Assembly (NCBI GenBank): GCA_011009095.1
Contig: VTPC01091318.1
Location: 220,729 to 284,728, forward strand
From: Ignelater luminosus
Taxonomy: Eukaryota; Arthropoda; Insecta; Coleoptera; Elateridae
Reading direction: 5' to 3'
Length of the DNA: 64,000 bases
The translations under genes were made by a program, and so were the position numbers. How positions within the stretch are numbered: the stretch's first letter is position 1; each line of letters opens with the position of its first letter. Of the stretch, positions 1 to 12,359 are shown piece by piece. The notes under the pieces are model-generated. The model saw only the letters and a program-made list of their open reading frames with translations, was not told the origin of the DNA and searched no databases.

Positions 1-947
1 AGAATAAATAAGAAAAATAAAACAAAATAGAAAACATGGTAGTAGTAGCAGAAGAAATATACTCGTAGAATAGTAAAGATAAAAAGTATTACACATATAG
101 ATAAAATATATTCAAGAGATATTTAAAACAAAAACAAATAATAAATAAAAAATTGAAGAATATAACCAGAAACATAAAAATGCAAAACATAGAGATAGAT
201 TCGAGAAGAGGCAACTGGCAAAGAAGTTGAAAAATGGATTTAGCTGATTTGTAGAAAAGTATTGGGCAGAGTGGGTAGACCAAGAAAACAGATAAGACAG
301 AATAGAAGAATTAGCAGAGAAAAGACAAAAAACAGTTCAGCAGATGAAAGGGTGGACAAAATGAGTTGAAACTCAATCTATGCCAACGTCATGACATTCA
401 ATTTTTTTTTTCAAAACAGAACAAAAGAGAGTCGTTACAATTGATGATTGCATAGGTCTACTTTATTGTTACACTCACTAACATAAGTAAAGTTCTCTTA
501 AAACATAACAGTCTGTTAAAGAAAATTTAAAACTATACTAATATCTGGTTTTACTTTATTCGTCTAATCCTACAATTGTTAATTTAGTATAGCAGCAAAT
601 ATCATTATTTAAGTATAGAGAAATCAATCTATATCAACTTAATTACTATATAAATGATTAAAGTTTGATAGCAAACCTTAATCCTCCTATAATCACATTA
701 TGTGTGTAGGGAAAGAACAGTTGGTGTCTTCAATCAATCAAATCAACTACAGGAAAGATTACCTACTAGAAGAAAAAAAAAAAATAAAAGGAAAGAAACA
801 AAAATTAATTTTCAATTCTACATTAATTATTATTTTCTGCCAATCTACTTTTGTTCGTTTGTTATGTGTATTTGTGTTCACCTGTTGGTCTATGGTCTTT
901 TGCGGTGCTATAGGTGGACCAGCGAACTGTATATTCAGCCTACTTAC
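1..947. other. partial Taf4 intron 2, no exon recognised
   Basis: This stretch lies downstream (minus strand) of the GTAAGT donor that ends Taf4 exon 2. It is AT-rich and A-rich at the left edge. I saw no further Taf4 exon and no coding-like segment. The next Taf4 exon should lie outside the window. Confidence 0.6.
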
Positions 948-1136
948 TGCAGGAACCGTTTGCATGCGAAATGTGAGCGGTGCCGTGGCGCCAGGAGCTG
1001 TACTTGAGGTTAGACCTGCTGTCACGGCTGGAGCAGGTCCTACCCTCAAGAGCTGATACTGGCCATTTTCAGTCTTCAGTAGTAGATGACCTTGTTGTCC
1101 TGGTTGTAAACCATGTAACGATTGTAGTGTCAACTG
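948..1136 (-). CDS. Taf4: Taf4 coding exon 2 (TFIID subunit 4)
   Basis: This internal exon encodes 63 residues of TBP-associated factor 4, a nuclear TFIID scaffold and co-activator target. The segment LKTENGQYQLLRVGP corresponds to the conserved block of vertebrate TAF4 containing VRSENGQLL, followed by Pro/Ala/Thr-rich sequence. The upstream edge follows a TTATTTTATAG acceptor and the downstream edge meets a GTAAGT donor. The exon is exactly 63 codons in phase 0, matching the phase-0 end of exon 1 at 9137. The ORF runs on past the donor into low-complexity sequence, which I treat as intron. The histone-fold and TAFH regions of TAF4 lie in exons outside the window. Assignment rests on family knowledge plus the matching splice phases. 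Confidence 0.85.
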
Positions 1137-2776
1137 CTATAAAATAAATCCAACCACAATTAAATTTATCCTGTAATCGAAATAGAGACGAATTATTATG
1201 GGCTATTTCTATTTCTTTATAACAAATTTTATTATTCATAAAGAATTAGAAGTAGCATCAACTGTATTGAGATTCATGCAGAGGAAGCTTCGATATCAAA
1301 AATGCATACGCTCAAGAAATAATATGGTGATACAAAAGTCTAAACAAAATACTAATAACTGTTAATAATAATAATAATAACATCCATCAATCAGATGGAA
1401 TATAAAATGTAACTGTATCAGGGTTACTATGTAAACACTACAGAATCAAATGCATACATGAAGAAATCACTTGCTACTTCTACTGTCATTATAACAATAC
1501 AAAAACTACTAAAGAACTTAAAAAAAAAAATAAATGAATCTCTTCTTGTACGTTTATGTAATAGTTAAAAGTGTATGCTACTTTTAGATGTGTTTTAAAA
1601 GCAGTAACAAGTCAGATAAAAACTGGTAAATCGTACCCTGTACTTCATTAAATGTACCATTGTGACATATGTGTAGATCGCAGACTGATCTACACTAATT
1701 AACAGTTAACATCACACTAAAAAGAAATAACGAAAAGAACAAAAATAGCAATAATAAAATCGTTAATTTTACAACTCTAAAATGTTGTTAGCGTGAATTG
1801 TTAATTTAAGTGTTTTAATTATTTCAAATACAAAAAAGCTATTCAAGTTTCATTAATTTCAATAATAATGACCATAAATAAATTGTGTAATTCCAGTTTC
1901 ATATGAAAACTGGTGCAATAGACACACATATTTTGTATGATACAAATGATAAAACGTTGTTTCCATAATTGATTTGAATTGTTTTGTAAAACAATTACCT
2001 TTTATAAGAAATATTACTAATTATTGATCTCAATATGGTAAAAATAGAAACTTTAAATGAATAAGTTGTAAGCAAATTAAAAGGTTGAAAATGACGTCGA
2101 TATTAAAAACAAAATATTAATGCAGCTACTACATAATTAACATAATCTTATTTTTAGATATTAATATCTTGTTTAACTCCATATGATATTATTTACTGTA
2201 AGGAACGATTCAAACTGGGAAAATTATGCAACATCTTGTTTAAATTGAAGAGAACAAAAGATGATTTCCATAAACATTGGGCAGTTTTTCCATGGCAAAT
2301 TGAATCAACGCTTTTGAAATACAAGCCAAAATCAGATTTTCTCAAAAATTAAGACTTTTCCAATATTTTGGTTATTTGAGAAAGTTAATAGACATGTTTT
2401 GCTCAGAATCTTACGCTTAGTCAATATATTGTATACTAATTAGAATTTCTCTAAAAAACTTCAGCTATATGGAAGCATTTCAATACAAAAGCAAAAATCT
2501 TATTTAATACTAAAAATTAATATCTTCCAAAGACGGAGTGTTCCTAGATTATGGCTAGATATTTGAAGGAAAAATTCTTTGACTTATTTCAAGATAAAAA
2601 GTTCATATAAACATTATGCCCAAGGTATAGTTTTTAAAAAGTCTCAAAATGTCACTTCTCGTTTCGCTATGGGTATGTAACGAAAACAATGCAATTCTTT
2701 TTCTGGACAAGATTAATTACTCCAAAGCTGAATTGGCAAATAAGCATTTTACTTATGGTCTTCTGAATGGGAATTC

Positions 2777-3460
2777 ATGCAAAAATGTATTTACTGGTAT
2801 GTGAGACTGCAAAAAAAAAAGAGTAAATGCCAGAAAGCACAGAGAAGTTTAAACATGGCAGTTAGAGGAAGCAGTCCCATCAAATTGAAGAAACAAATTG
2901 CTAGTACCCTCAATGTAAGCCACCAAAGTGTTTTGAGGGTGCTGAAGGAACAACAGTTATTGGCTTAATTAAAAAGTAGGAGGAAATCTTCAATTTTTAT
3001 CACAACTCTCTTCACTGACGCGAAGCATATTGAACTTTCCTAATCATCACTTATGGACAGAAGAAAATTTTCTGTTACCGCATGGATTGAAATTATCGAC
3101 AAATCTTTAATTGGACCCAAATTCCTCCATTTACCTGTGTTGATAGAAGATGTGCCTTTGTAAGTTAGAAACCAAATGTGGGACATGCACAACGGAGCTC
3201 TGGTACATTTTAATAGATAGCTAAAGCAGAACCACAATTTGGCCCATATTCCCCGATTTTCTTCTTTTTTTTTTGTGGGAACACCTCCAGACATTAGTTT
3301 ACCACAGCAACAGGTTTGAAAATGTTGAATAAATTAACATTGGCATACATTAGGCCCAAGTATTATTTATTTATTTTGTTTTCTGCAATGGATCTTTCCA
3401 GCAAATGACAGAATCGGCTTCAATAGATGGCACAGCTTGCATAAAACATTCCTAATTTTT
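2777..3460 (+). pseudogene. decayed mariner-superfamily transposase relic
   Basis: A plus-strand relic of an IS630-Tc1-mariner transposase. In order it shows a helix-turn-helix-like segment (IASTLNVSHQSVLRVLKEQ, about 2898-2955), then LIGPKF and LIEDVPL (about 3110-3160), MHNGAPVHF (about 3186-3212, matching the family's QHDGAPAHF), FLWEHLQTLVYH (about 3267-3305, matching FLWGHLKSLVY) and a C-terminal TACIKH remnant near 3438. Several stops and frameshifts intervene, and parts of the catalytic domain are missing. I found no terminal inverted repeats. It is much older than the element at 3949-5233 and not part of it. The order and spacing of motifs make the superfamily call firm; the family is not determined. 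Confidence 0.7.
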
Positions 3461-3948
3461 CTGGAAGTCTTATTTCCAATAATTCACCTGAGAAATGCTA
3501 AATAATTATTTTCTGCCAGACTATGACGTCGCTACAACTCTACCCCCACCACAGTTACTTGTTTTGTAAACATAACCTCTGTTATTTGCTTAAGATTCCA
3601 ATTTTCAGAGAATTTATAACTTTTGATTTAGTACGATGTTCTAATAATACAAGTAAGAATTCTTTAAAATTACATGTTTATTATGCCTTAACCACTTTCC
3701 ACTTAAAACAGTCAGGAAACTGATAAACATCAGTGTTGTAAACCTAAAGTAATTGAATATCACTTCAAAGAGAACTTTCCAAAATTATTTATACCAAAGA
3801 AAACGCAAACAAAAAATTATTTTAATTGATATATTGAGTTTTTTAAAATTCAAATAAAAACCCAAATGCTTGGAGAAATTGGAAAGAAAGTAAACTCAAA
3901 ATCAAAAGTATTAAGACTATACAGGGTGTAACCAAATTATTTTATATA

Positions 3949-3979
3949 AAGGGTTTTCCAATAAGAGGTGTTATTTTGA
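3949..3979 (+). repeat. left terminal inverted repeat
   Basis: 31 bp identical to the reverse complement of 5203-5233. Identity stops at base 32. It is preceded by TA. Confidence 0.93.
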
Positions 3980-4061
3980 ATAGCCCGCTATTTCGGTAGA
4001 TGTCACTTTTGAAGCTATCATTTTTTGACATTTGACAAGTAGAAACTACGCCATTAATAAA

Positions 4062-5128
4062 TATGGAACGATACACGCTTCAACAACGCATTGAAATTAT
4101 TAAAATTCACTATAAAAATGGTGAAAATTTGGCAGAGACGGTTCGTAAAACTCGAACATTTTTGTCGGACCGCAATACAGAAATTGGTGAAAAAATTCGA
4201 GCTCTTGGGACAAGTTAGTGATGTGAATAATAAAACCCGTGCACGTCGCTCAAGAACAGCCGAGAATATTGCTGTTGTAGCCGAAAGTGTTAAAGAAAAC
4301 CCAGGTTTGTCCATTCCTCGTCGTTCTTTGGAATTAGCCATTCCACAAACGTCATTACACCGTATTTTGCATAAAGATTTGGGTCTTAAGGCTTATAAAG
4401 TCCAGTTAACACAAGAACTCAAGCCGGCCGATCATCAACAACGTCGTGTCTTTGCTGATTAGGTCGTTGAAATGCATGAAAATGATCCAGAATTCCATCG
4501 AAAAATCATCTTGAGTGATGAGCCCCATTTCCACCTCGGTGGCTTCGTCAACAAGCAAAATTGTCGGATCTGGGGCTCAGAAAATCCAAGAGTTATTGTT
4601 GAAAAGTCTCTCTATCCTCAACGTGTGACTGTTTGGTGCGGTTTATGGTCCGGCGGAGTCATTGGACCTTACTTTTTCGAAAATGAGGCTGGAGCAACAG
4701 TTACGGTGACTGGATTGCGCTATCGAGAGATGATTAACGATTTTTTATGGCCGGAATTGGATGGTATTGATCTGGACAACGTTTACTTTCAACAAGACGG
4801 CGCTACGTGCCACACAAGCAACGAAACCATTGATCTTTTACGGAAAAAGTTTCCGGACCGTGTTATCTCTCGAAGAGGTGATCACAATTGGCCACCGAGA
4901 TCTTGTGATTTAACACCTTGCGACTTCTTTCTTTGGGGCCACGTGAAAGAGAAGGTCTACGCCAACAGCCCAGCGTCGATTCAAGACCTCAAAGATGGAA
5001 TTCGTGAGGCTATCGAGGACATAGGGCAGCCACTTTGCGATTTGGTTATGGAAAATTTCATGAAAAGGATATTGTCCTGTAAGCGTGGTCGTGGTGGTCA
5101 TTTGCCTGATGTTATTTTCCACTATTAA
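4062..5128 (+). pseudogene. mariner-type transposase, one frameshift and one amber
   Basis: This encodes a cut-and-paste DDE/D transposase. The ATG at 4062 opens a frame (MERYTLQQRIEII...) with the N-terminal HTH of this insect family. Between about 4165 and 4190 the reading switches to the frame of 4091-5128, showing a small indel. In that second frame a TAG at 4460-4462 stands where the context (FAD-stop-VVEMHEND) suggests a Trp codon, so TGG to TAG is the simplest explanation. The catalytic aspartates are present: LSDEPHFH, QQDGATCH, and SCDLTPCDFF 36 residues after the second. The C-terminus ends at HLPDVIFHY, a natural end for the family. The protein cannot be made as it stands. The original Trp and the size of the indel are inferences. 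Confidence 0.88.
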
Positions 5129-5202
5129 CGGCATACCTTCCTCTTTATAATGAAATAAACATCCGATCATTTATATTAAAAAATGGCACTTTTCTTTGAA
5201 TA

Positions 5203-5233
5203 TCAAAATAACACCTCTTATTGGAAAACCCTT
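5203..5233 (-). repeat. right terminal inverted repeat
   Basis: Perfect inverted copy of 3949-3979, followed by TA. Confidence 0.93.
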
Positions 5234-8200
5234 TAGTAATAGTAAATACACCTGACAGTCACAAAATTATTTTGGAACTTCTGAAATGGATGTACAAATT
5301 TGTTTAATCCTTTCAGTTTTGGATTAAAAAGGTTTTATAAGGGTTTTATAACCCCACCTTTCTGCTTACACCTTTCATTTTTCAATAAAAAAAGTGAAAA
5401 TTTGATTTAATGTTGCCCTTCCCAAAATGTTGCTTTAGTTTTCTATTTCCTAGAAAAATATTTTTCAAAGAAATGTTAATCACTGGCATACTCTAGATTC
5501 AAATGTTTACCCCATTTCTTTTCAATTACACCTTGCATGTAAAACAATTGCAAATCAAAATTAAGATAACTCCTTAGTGAAATAACAGAACATATAAATT
5601 TGTTTTATTTAAACAAAAATTTTTTTTTTTAATGTAAGTAATAGTTGGCCGTGACATTTTTAAATCAAGATTTTTAGGGTTTTTCAACAGTTTGATGTAG
5701 AATTTGTCATGGGTATCTCAGAAAAAAGAATGATATTATGAGCCATTTATTACTGTCATGCAGGGTTAGCCCTGAAAATTGGATGCAAAAATGTCAAGAA
5801 ACAATTGCTACTTTCAGTGATGTTTCCACTGTTTTTATTAGTTGTACTTGTATTTGTCTAAGCTTACTTACTAAAAACAAAAGTAAAGAAGTTACAAGAT
5901 AGAATCACTAGATTCTGTAATCTAAACTGATTATTATTTGATGAAACAAGGAAAACAACAATTTTTGCATTTTTTTAATTGTCTTTTATTACATTAAAAA
6001 GCTTAATAAGCTGATTCTACCTCATTGTTAGTTTTGCATGCATTAGAAAAAATCTTAATTATCTCCATAATATTAGTCAAATAAAAGAAATATTCTTATT
6101 AGTCGAATTCTTCCATAATTATGCATTACTGCATTTAGGTAAGCGTCAGATAATTAAAATGCACGACATGTTTCGGGATTCTCATTGTTTATTGTAAATT
6201 CTCTTTGCACAACTTCACGTTGTTATTTGATGCTGAACAGCTTCTAAAAGAAAAATCAAAATCAACAGGCAGGTGCTACTAGAAGAATAAAGTGTAGATT
6301 CTTATGAAAAATTGAGTCAACAGTTGAATAAAATATAAAAGCAAGCTGTATTTGATTTCGTCATTGATGTTAACAATTCTCAAAAAGTGAAGATTTTAAA
6401 TATTTAATCAAAATCCGTAACCTCAAATTGTGAACACTGACAAGTCAACAAAACCGTAGAAATTGAGAAAATAAAGCACGTTCTTTTTTCCATGATATAA
6501 TTTTAAAAAAAACGTACTATAGCTGTGTTCAAACTAATATATGATGCGATATAGCAATTATTATTTAAGCAATATATTTCTTTATTTATTAAATAAACTT
6601 AAAAACTTTTAAATTTCAAGTAATTCCACAACATATTAAAAAATATATAAAAACCATGTGCTTCTCTTCCTTCTACGCTGTTAGCCCGTATGTCATTCTT
6701 CACAGTATGATCATCACTAAATTCACGATTGTACTATTCCTGTGATTTAGCTTCATGGTTATCTGGGGTTTGTTTTTTCAATAAAGTTCAAACAATTGTG
6801 TTTCAGGTTACAACTTGCACTTGTTCTTTTACTGGAGTTTTTTGGATTAGAAATCGTCCATACTTTACAATATATTTCCTGTCGCAATTCAAAAATGAAA
6901 GTGAATTTTTATCCCAGTTGGCGACTTAAATAAATGAAATACTTTTAAGCATTTTGCAATCTACCATAATTTATTACATAATACAGCAATCAGTTTGTAG
7001 TTCGTCTAAAAACACTAGAAGAATAGAACAGTTATGTTAATTCTATAAACAATTGATGGCATAAGCTTCATAAATATGAGAGTAGTATGCTATATTGATG
7101 ATCAAAAATGCTATCAGCAATATTCTCTCATAGGAAAAATAAACTCAATGACCAAAAAATCAACATCGGAAGAGTTGCAAAAGTGAAAAATATCATAATA
7201 AAATCAAAACTGTGTTTCAAAAAAGAGAATTATCAGCAAACAACTAAAGCTTAAATTTCCAGTCTGTTTCAGATTTCGTTATAACATGATATTCAATAAT
7301 AAAAAACCTCAAGTTGGCCATGAAAATATTAACATTATCATTTGTAAATTAAACAGTAATCGTAAATTAAATCCATATATAAAAGTTAGGTTAGGATTAC
7401 AAAAGTCCAAAATAGTCTGGTTAGTTACCAATATTTTCACAGCCAATCTTAAGTTTTCTTTATTATTGAACATATGACTGTTTAACTATGCAAACAAGCT
7501 TGAACGCTGATTTTTTGCTTTTTTTAAATTTAACCTTCAAGCTCTCATTTGCTGTACATATCAATGGCTTCATTCTAATATATTCTAACCTACAATTTTT
7601 TGAAAATTGATGTTTTTGCGGTTATGAATTTTATATCTGATTATCCATCAAATTCTGCAACGGCATTAATTAGTTAATAGTGTAATTTTTTTTTGTATTG
7701 TTTTTGGCAAACTAAAATTGTATCTAGTAAGACGTTTTAATAAAAACTCGCATATATTGTATAAATATTTCCTTTTCCTGTAAGATCGAGCTGTTAGAAT
7801 GAATTTTTGTATGTGTACTCTAATGAAATTTTATTTTTTTGTTCAAATTCAATAAGGATGCAAAAATTGCAGAGAAAAATTATTTCTTTAAATGAAAATC
7901 GGAGTATTAAAAAGACAGGATGATAATTAATTATATTTCATTAATTACAGTTTCTTATTGGTTTCTAAAGTCACAAATCACAGCGATGTATTTATAAAAA
8001 AGAAAAATCTTCCTAATAACATGTTCCACGATGTTCTAATTTTCAGACAAATTGGATGTTGGAATGATATTACTAGATGTAGATTTGAAACTATTTGCAT
8101 CAAGTCTATAACATGTTTAAAATAAACCCCAAGCTTTAAACTTTAAAAGCATTACGCCTTTTAATCATAACTGAAAAAATGCTATAGAATAGTGAATTCC

Positions 8201-9136
8201 AAAATGCAATTAGAAGGCCTATATTAATTACTATCAAGAAATGTGCTGAATTAAAAATTAGTACACACATTCAAACCGATCTAACCCCTTTTAGAGGTTA
8301 ACTGTTTTATAAAATATAACGTCAAATTTTATTATAATTCAAATAAATTTCAAAGAAATCACATTATATCTTTAGAAAAAACATCAAAAACCTCTACATG
8401 CTTTAAAATACACTACACTGAACTCTTAAAATCTCAATTTTTGATCATAAGAATGAGGTTATGTTAGCTAAATATGTACTAATTTCACTTTTAGAATTCT
8501 TATCCACCATAAATATTTTGTAAACACCAATTTCATCATCACACAAACAATATCAAACCATTTTAGCATAAGCTTTCATTGAATATTCACAAACTAGTAA
8601 ATGAACAATTTCCAACAAAATTTTAAGGTTAGTTTTGAAATTGTTGCTGCTTTTAAAACACAAAATTATCAAGCCTACTTAAGGTAATTTATCTTAACTA
8701 ATTTTTGAATAAAATCAGTTGTTTCATACTAAGTGCAATAAGTAGCATAACATTAATTAAAAAGCCTGCACCAAATTGTTAGTAAAAATGCAAATATACT
8801 TTGTCTGGTTGTTGTGTACACCTTTATAAATCAAAAATAAAAAATCGTCTTTATTTTCACGAAAAGAAAATTATAAGTAAAATCTACCAATCAATTAATA
8901 ACAAAACTTAAATAATCAAAATCAACGTAAAAAACACCAATATATAAAAATTCAACACGACATCAAATTTTGATCGAGAATGGGAGGGTTTGTAATAATT
9001 AGAATTTTGTTAGTATGTTTTTAAAGAAACAGAAAGTGTTAAAAAGGTCGTCAGGGTATTGTCGCAGTGATTAGTAAAGATGTGTAAAGTAAAATTTAAA
9101 TAACCCTCCCATTCTGTAAAGTGTACAGCAACTTAC

Positions 9137-9994
9137 TGGAGCTCCAGGTCGGGCTCCCACCATCTGCGGTGCACTCAGCACTACACGTGCCGTTTGCCCC
9201 TTCTGTGGCTGTGTAGCAACCCCAGATCGTACGTTTACTACCTGAAGGTTAGATAGGACAGTGGTGGTGGATTGAGAAGAGGGGCTACCTACGTTGTTTA
9301 CTTGCGGCACCGATGCTGTAACATTCATGGGCACTGTCACTAAACCAGGAGCACCTGGTGGTGCCCCACTAGTTTTTATCACAAGAGTTGGCTGTTTAGC
9401 CGGAATAGTCTGAACGTTTGTTGTACTTGTTTGAAGAATTGTCTGTGGTGTTGTTTGTTGTTGATTGATTGGTGAAAGCCCGATCGTGCCATTGGGTACC
9501 GATTGTGAAGGAAAAGTCACTCTGTTCGTTAAAACTGCTCCGGTGCTAGTCATGGCCTGACTAGTTTGTGAATACACAACTTTAACACCTTCATTTGTTT
9601 TTGTTTGTGCTACACTACTGACTGCTGCTTGATTTATGTAGTTTGCAACTGCTGCTTGATTTTGTACAGCACCAGTAGCCGCCTGTGCGGCGGCGCCGGT
9701 AATAATTGTGCCGGGAAGCGCATTGTTCGTTAGCAGTTTGTTCGCTTCGGCGGTGGTAACGACAATAGATTCACCATTGGCAATGGTCCCATGTTTCTGT
9801 GAAGGAACAGTCCCGCCATTTGATATTGCACTGTTTAAGTGGTTCTGGTTTATCCCAGCGACTAAATTTGTTTGACCGGACGCAGTTGGTGTTGATGTAA
9901 CTAGCTGATTTTCTAATGAACCCACAATCGCACTTACAGCCGATTCGTCGACATCTGTACTGAGAGCCTCCTCGAGAAACTTTGCTGACGCCAT
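9137..9994 (-). CDS. Taf4: Taf4 coding exon 1 (TFIID subunit 4, N-terminus)
   Basis: First coding exon of TAF4, which nucleates the TFIID core with TAF12 and contacts activators. The protein begins MASAKFLEEALSTDVDES and continues AVSAIVGSLENQL, the conserved TAF4 N-terminus. It then becomes a long Gln/Thr/Ala/Val-rich low-complexity region, usual for TAF4. The ATG at 9992-9994 is chosen because the conserved N-terminus starts there and the context AAAATGGC is favourable. The exon ends at a CCA|GTAAGT donor after exactly 286 codons (phase 0); the ORF beyond it (V-S-C-C-T-L-Y) is intronic. Its phase fits exon 2 at 948-1136. The histone fold is off the window. GC and CpG content are clearly above the surrounding intron. 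Confidence 0.93.
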
Positions 9995-10330
9995 TTTCAG
10001 CCGAGACTCAACTGTAAACTGAATGACGCATGCTCCGTACCTATAGCATTCCCACAGTGCATTGCTCTTCCAATAACTTGTTGACGAAGCGAATGTAGAA
10101 AGGCATATGAAAGAGAAACCGACGATGGTCCTGCTATAACGGCATTAGATTTACTTCCTACGTTTTGTTTAGATTTGGGGGCAAAATTAATTGTGTCGAC
10201 TGCCTGCCTCCCGACTAAACGCAACAACTTTTTATCATTGCACTATGTGCAGCGGACGCGGACGCCACGTATGGGGAAATCTACAGAAAGTGATGACTCA
10301 TTATTGAAATGGACATCTCCGTACCGCGAA
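9995..10330 (-). promoter_or_regulatory. Taf4 5' leader and likely promoter region
   Basis: Sequence just upstream of the Taf4 ATG is richer in GC and CpG than its surroundings, notably around 10245-10275 (GCGGACGCGGACGCC on the plus strand). I saw no TATA box. A short upstream ORF from an ATG near 10062 ends in TGA two bases before the Taf4 ATG, if the leader extends that far. The transcription start is not known, so the limits are inferred. Confidence 0.4.
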
Positions 10331-12359
10331 ATTTGATTTCATTTTACGTCCCTTACTTAATAAAGCCCCATTTTCTGGAAACTTTGTGCTTTTTTAAATT
10401 CAATTTTCAATAATTGTTTTGGGGGATGTGGAGATTTAGATGAAGTGTTTCGATAAAACGAGTAGATTCAAGTCTGTATTTTAAACTTTTTAGAAAACGC
10501 CAAGCATGTATGCTTTTACGCTTGGTCAGTATGTATAGAATAATTAGTACAAAAAGATAAATTATTCAGATTAAAGAGTACATTTTCTATACTAATTTCT
10601 TTAACACAAAGCAGTAGATATGCAACCGAGTATTTCTAATTAGATGCCTCACAGCGAAGACCTACATATTTAAAAACTTAATCGGTTTATAATGCGAAAT
10701 ATCTGGATGGTAAACTTAAGATATTTCACAATTTTCCGTTTAATATTTTGCGACTCAACAAATTATAAATTGTCGTGTCGTCATCGTTATTATCTTGTTC
10801 CAACATTAGATAAGTAATTTTACTACAGATATTGCAGCGTTGCCAAATCACACTACCATGCAAAGTTCATATTATGTTTCAAATACAAATATTTTTTTAT
10901 AGAATCATTACCTATTGTGATCTTGATAATTAATATGAAGGCTAATTTCCTGTTTCTAACTGAAATCGATTCATGTTCTTCTTTAGAATATATAGCTTGG
11001 GCGCTTGGCATTATCCTTTCAGATATGAGAGCTTTACTGACGTATGAAACCTGTGGCTCATCTCCAACATCATCATTTATTGAATTATTTCCAGTAGGCA
11101 AAAACTTTCAATACTTAGAAAGAACAATATTTCTTCCTCATATTTATACCTGTTTTGCGTGACGCGTATACTTCTAAAACCTAACATGGTGTTATTTTAC
11201 TCTAAAAGTCTTTGAAAGTTCAAAATGTATAATCTTCCTAAAATCCATAAAACTGACATTCCTTTTCGTCCTATTTTTAGTACCACAAATCTGCTTTCAA
11301 ACAAAACCTTAAAAGAGTTGCACAGAGAAAATGCACAAAAACGTTTTGAATTCCAGTATTCGGTTCAACTAGTCTCTTTTGAACTAGAACACTTGGTAAT
11401 AGCTTTAACGCAACTTTTCTATTTACCTACTATAGTAAAATTTTTAAAGTTTTAACGTTTTCATTTGTAAGCATAAAATATACACATACACATAAATGCG
11501 AAACTATTTATTTAAAAAAAAAACTTCACTTCTCTTCTTGTACATAACAACCGAACATAACTAACATAAAACAATACCTTGAATATTACTCTTTTGTTTT
11601 TCCGCGTCTTTTTTCACCCCTCCTACCGCCAGGCGGGATGTTCAAATTTAAATACTGCTACCACATTACTATTTTTTTTTTATTCTGAGATTCGATCCTG
11701 TGTAAATCTTGTGATTCTCAACAAAGGACGGTATACGATAGAAGTCGGTTTTTGGGCCAAAACTTACATACAAAATACATTCAACATATGGGATTTTTAG
11801 TTTTCATTTCTAGACCCAAATTTGTGCTAAATAGCTTTGCTTTGGAGTTCTTTAGGTAATTAGTTAGAATTCGGCCACAAATAGAAAAACAATCGCATAT
11901 GTCGCTTAATGATTCTCCCAAAGTTTAGTCTTCATTTGAGCATTCTTTTGTTTTTGCTTGTTCGAGTTACTGTTTGCCAAATGAGGCTCACTAAGAGGTG
12001 TTATAATTTGATCAAAAATAAGTCTTCAACCATTGATAGGCATTTGTTTCTTTCGGTTAGGTGCATGTTGGAACAGGGTTTATTTACAACTTGAATATGG
12101 AATGAGATAGGGACTTCCCGTTTGAAGCTTTGCTTCAAAAAAAACTTCTGCTACAAAACAAGGCTTCCTTTTTTATTTCTAGGGCCTACTTAGTACCTAC
12201 TTTCGAATACTAAAGAATAACTTTTGCTTTCTACATGAATATATTACTTTAAAACTATTTGGTGTAGAATCCAGAAAATAGGTACTATAAACAGTTTTCG
12301 ACACCTACTACATTCTTTTTGAATCCCATTTCGTTTAGCTCTATTGAAAAGGTTGTTGG
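10331..12359. other. intergenic, apart from the Penelope-like scrap
   Basis: AT-rich sequence upstream of Taf4. A minus-strand frame at 10853-11101 looks weakly coding and meets a possible GTAATG donor, but has no convincing acceptor and no recognised homology. Nothing else was identified. Confidence 0.5.
11225..11455 (+). pseudogene. Penelope-like reverse transcriptase fragment
   Basis: The translation starts YNLPKIHKTDIPFRPIFSTT, which matches the hallmark of Penelope-like element reverse transcriptases (Y-G-L-P-K-I-H-K ... P-L-R-P-I-V-S). Only about 25-30 residues are convincing; the rest of the 76-codon frame is not recognisable and ends at a stop. No GIY-YIG endonuclease domain was found nearby. 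I treat it as a short dead fragment. Confidence 0.55.

Larger units (their letters stand above)
3949..5233 (+). mobile_element. complete mariner-type transposon, 1285 bp
   Basis: The element is bounded by 31-bp perfect terminal inverted repeats, beginning AAGGGTTTTCCAATAAGAGG on each strand, and flanked by the TA target duplication typical of this superfamily (3947-3948 and 5234-5235). It carries one transposase gene with two lesions. It sits in Taf4 intron 1, antisense to Taf4. The length is normal for a mariner element. The perfect repeats and near-complete ORF suggest fairly recent insertion. Confidence 0.93.
1137..9136 (-). other. Taf4 intron 1 (8.0 kb)
   Basis: The intron runs from a GTAAGT donor (9131-9136 on the minus strand) to a TTTTATAG acceptor just above 1136. 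It holds one old mariner-type relic and one complete mariner-type element, both antisense to Taf4. The remaining 1.2-2.7 kb and 5.3-9.1 kb are AT-rich with no coding-like ORF, RNA gene or clear repeat that I could identify. Confidence 0.8.

Noticed and set aside
10853-11101. Minus-strand frame with SYVSKALISERIMPSAQ and a possible donor
   Set aside because: No ATG, no convincing acceptor, no recognised family.
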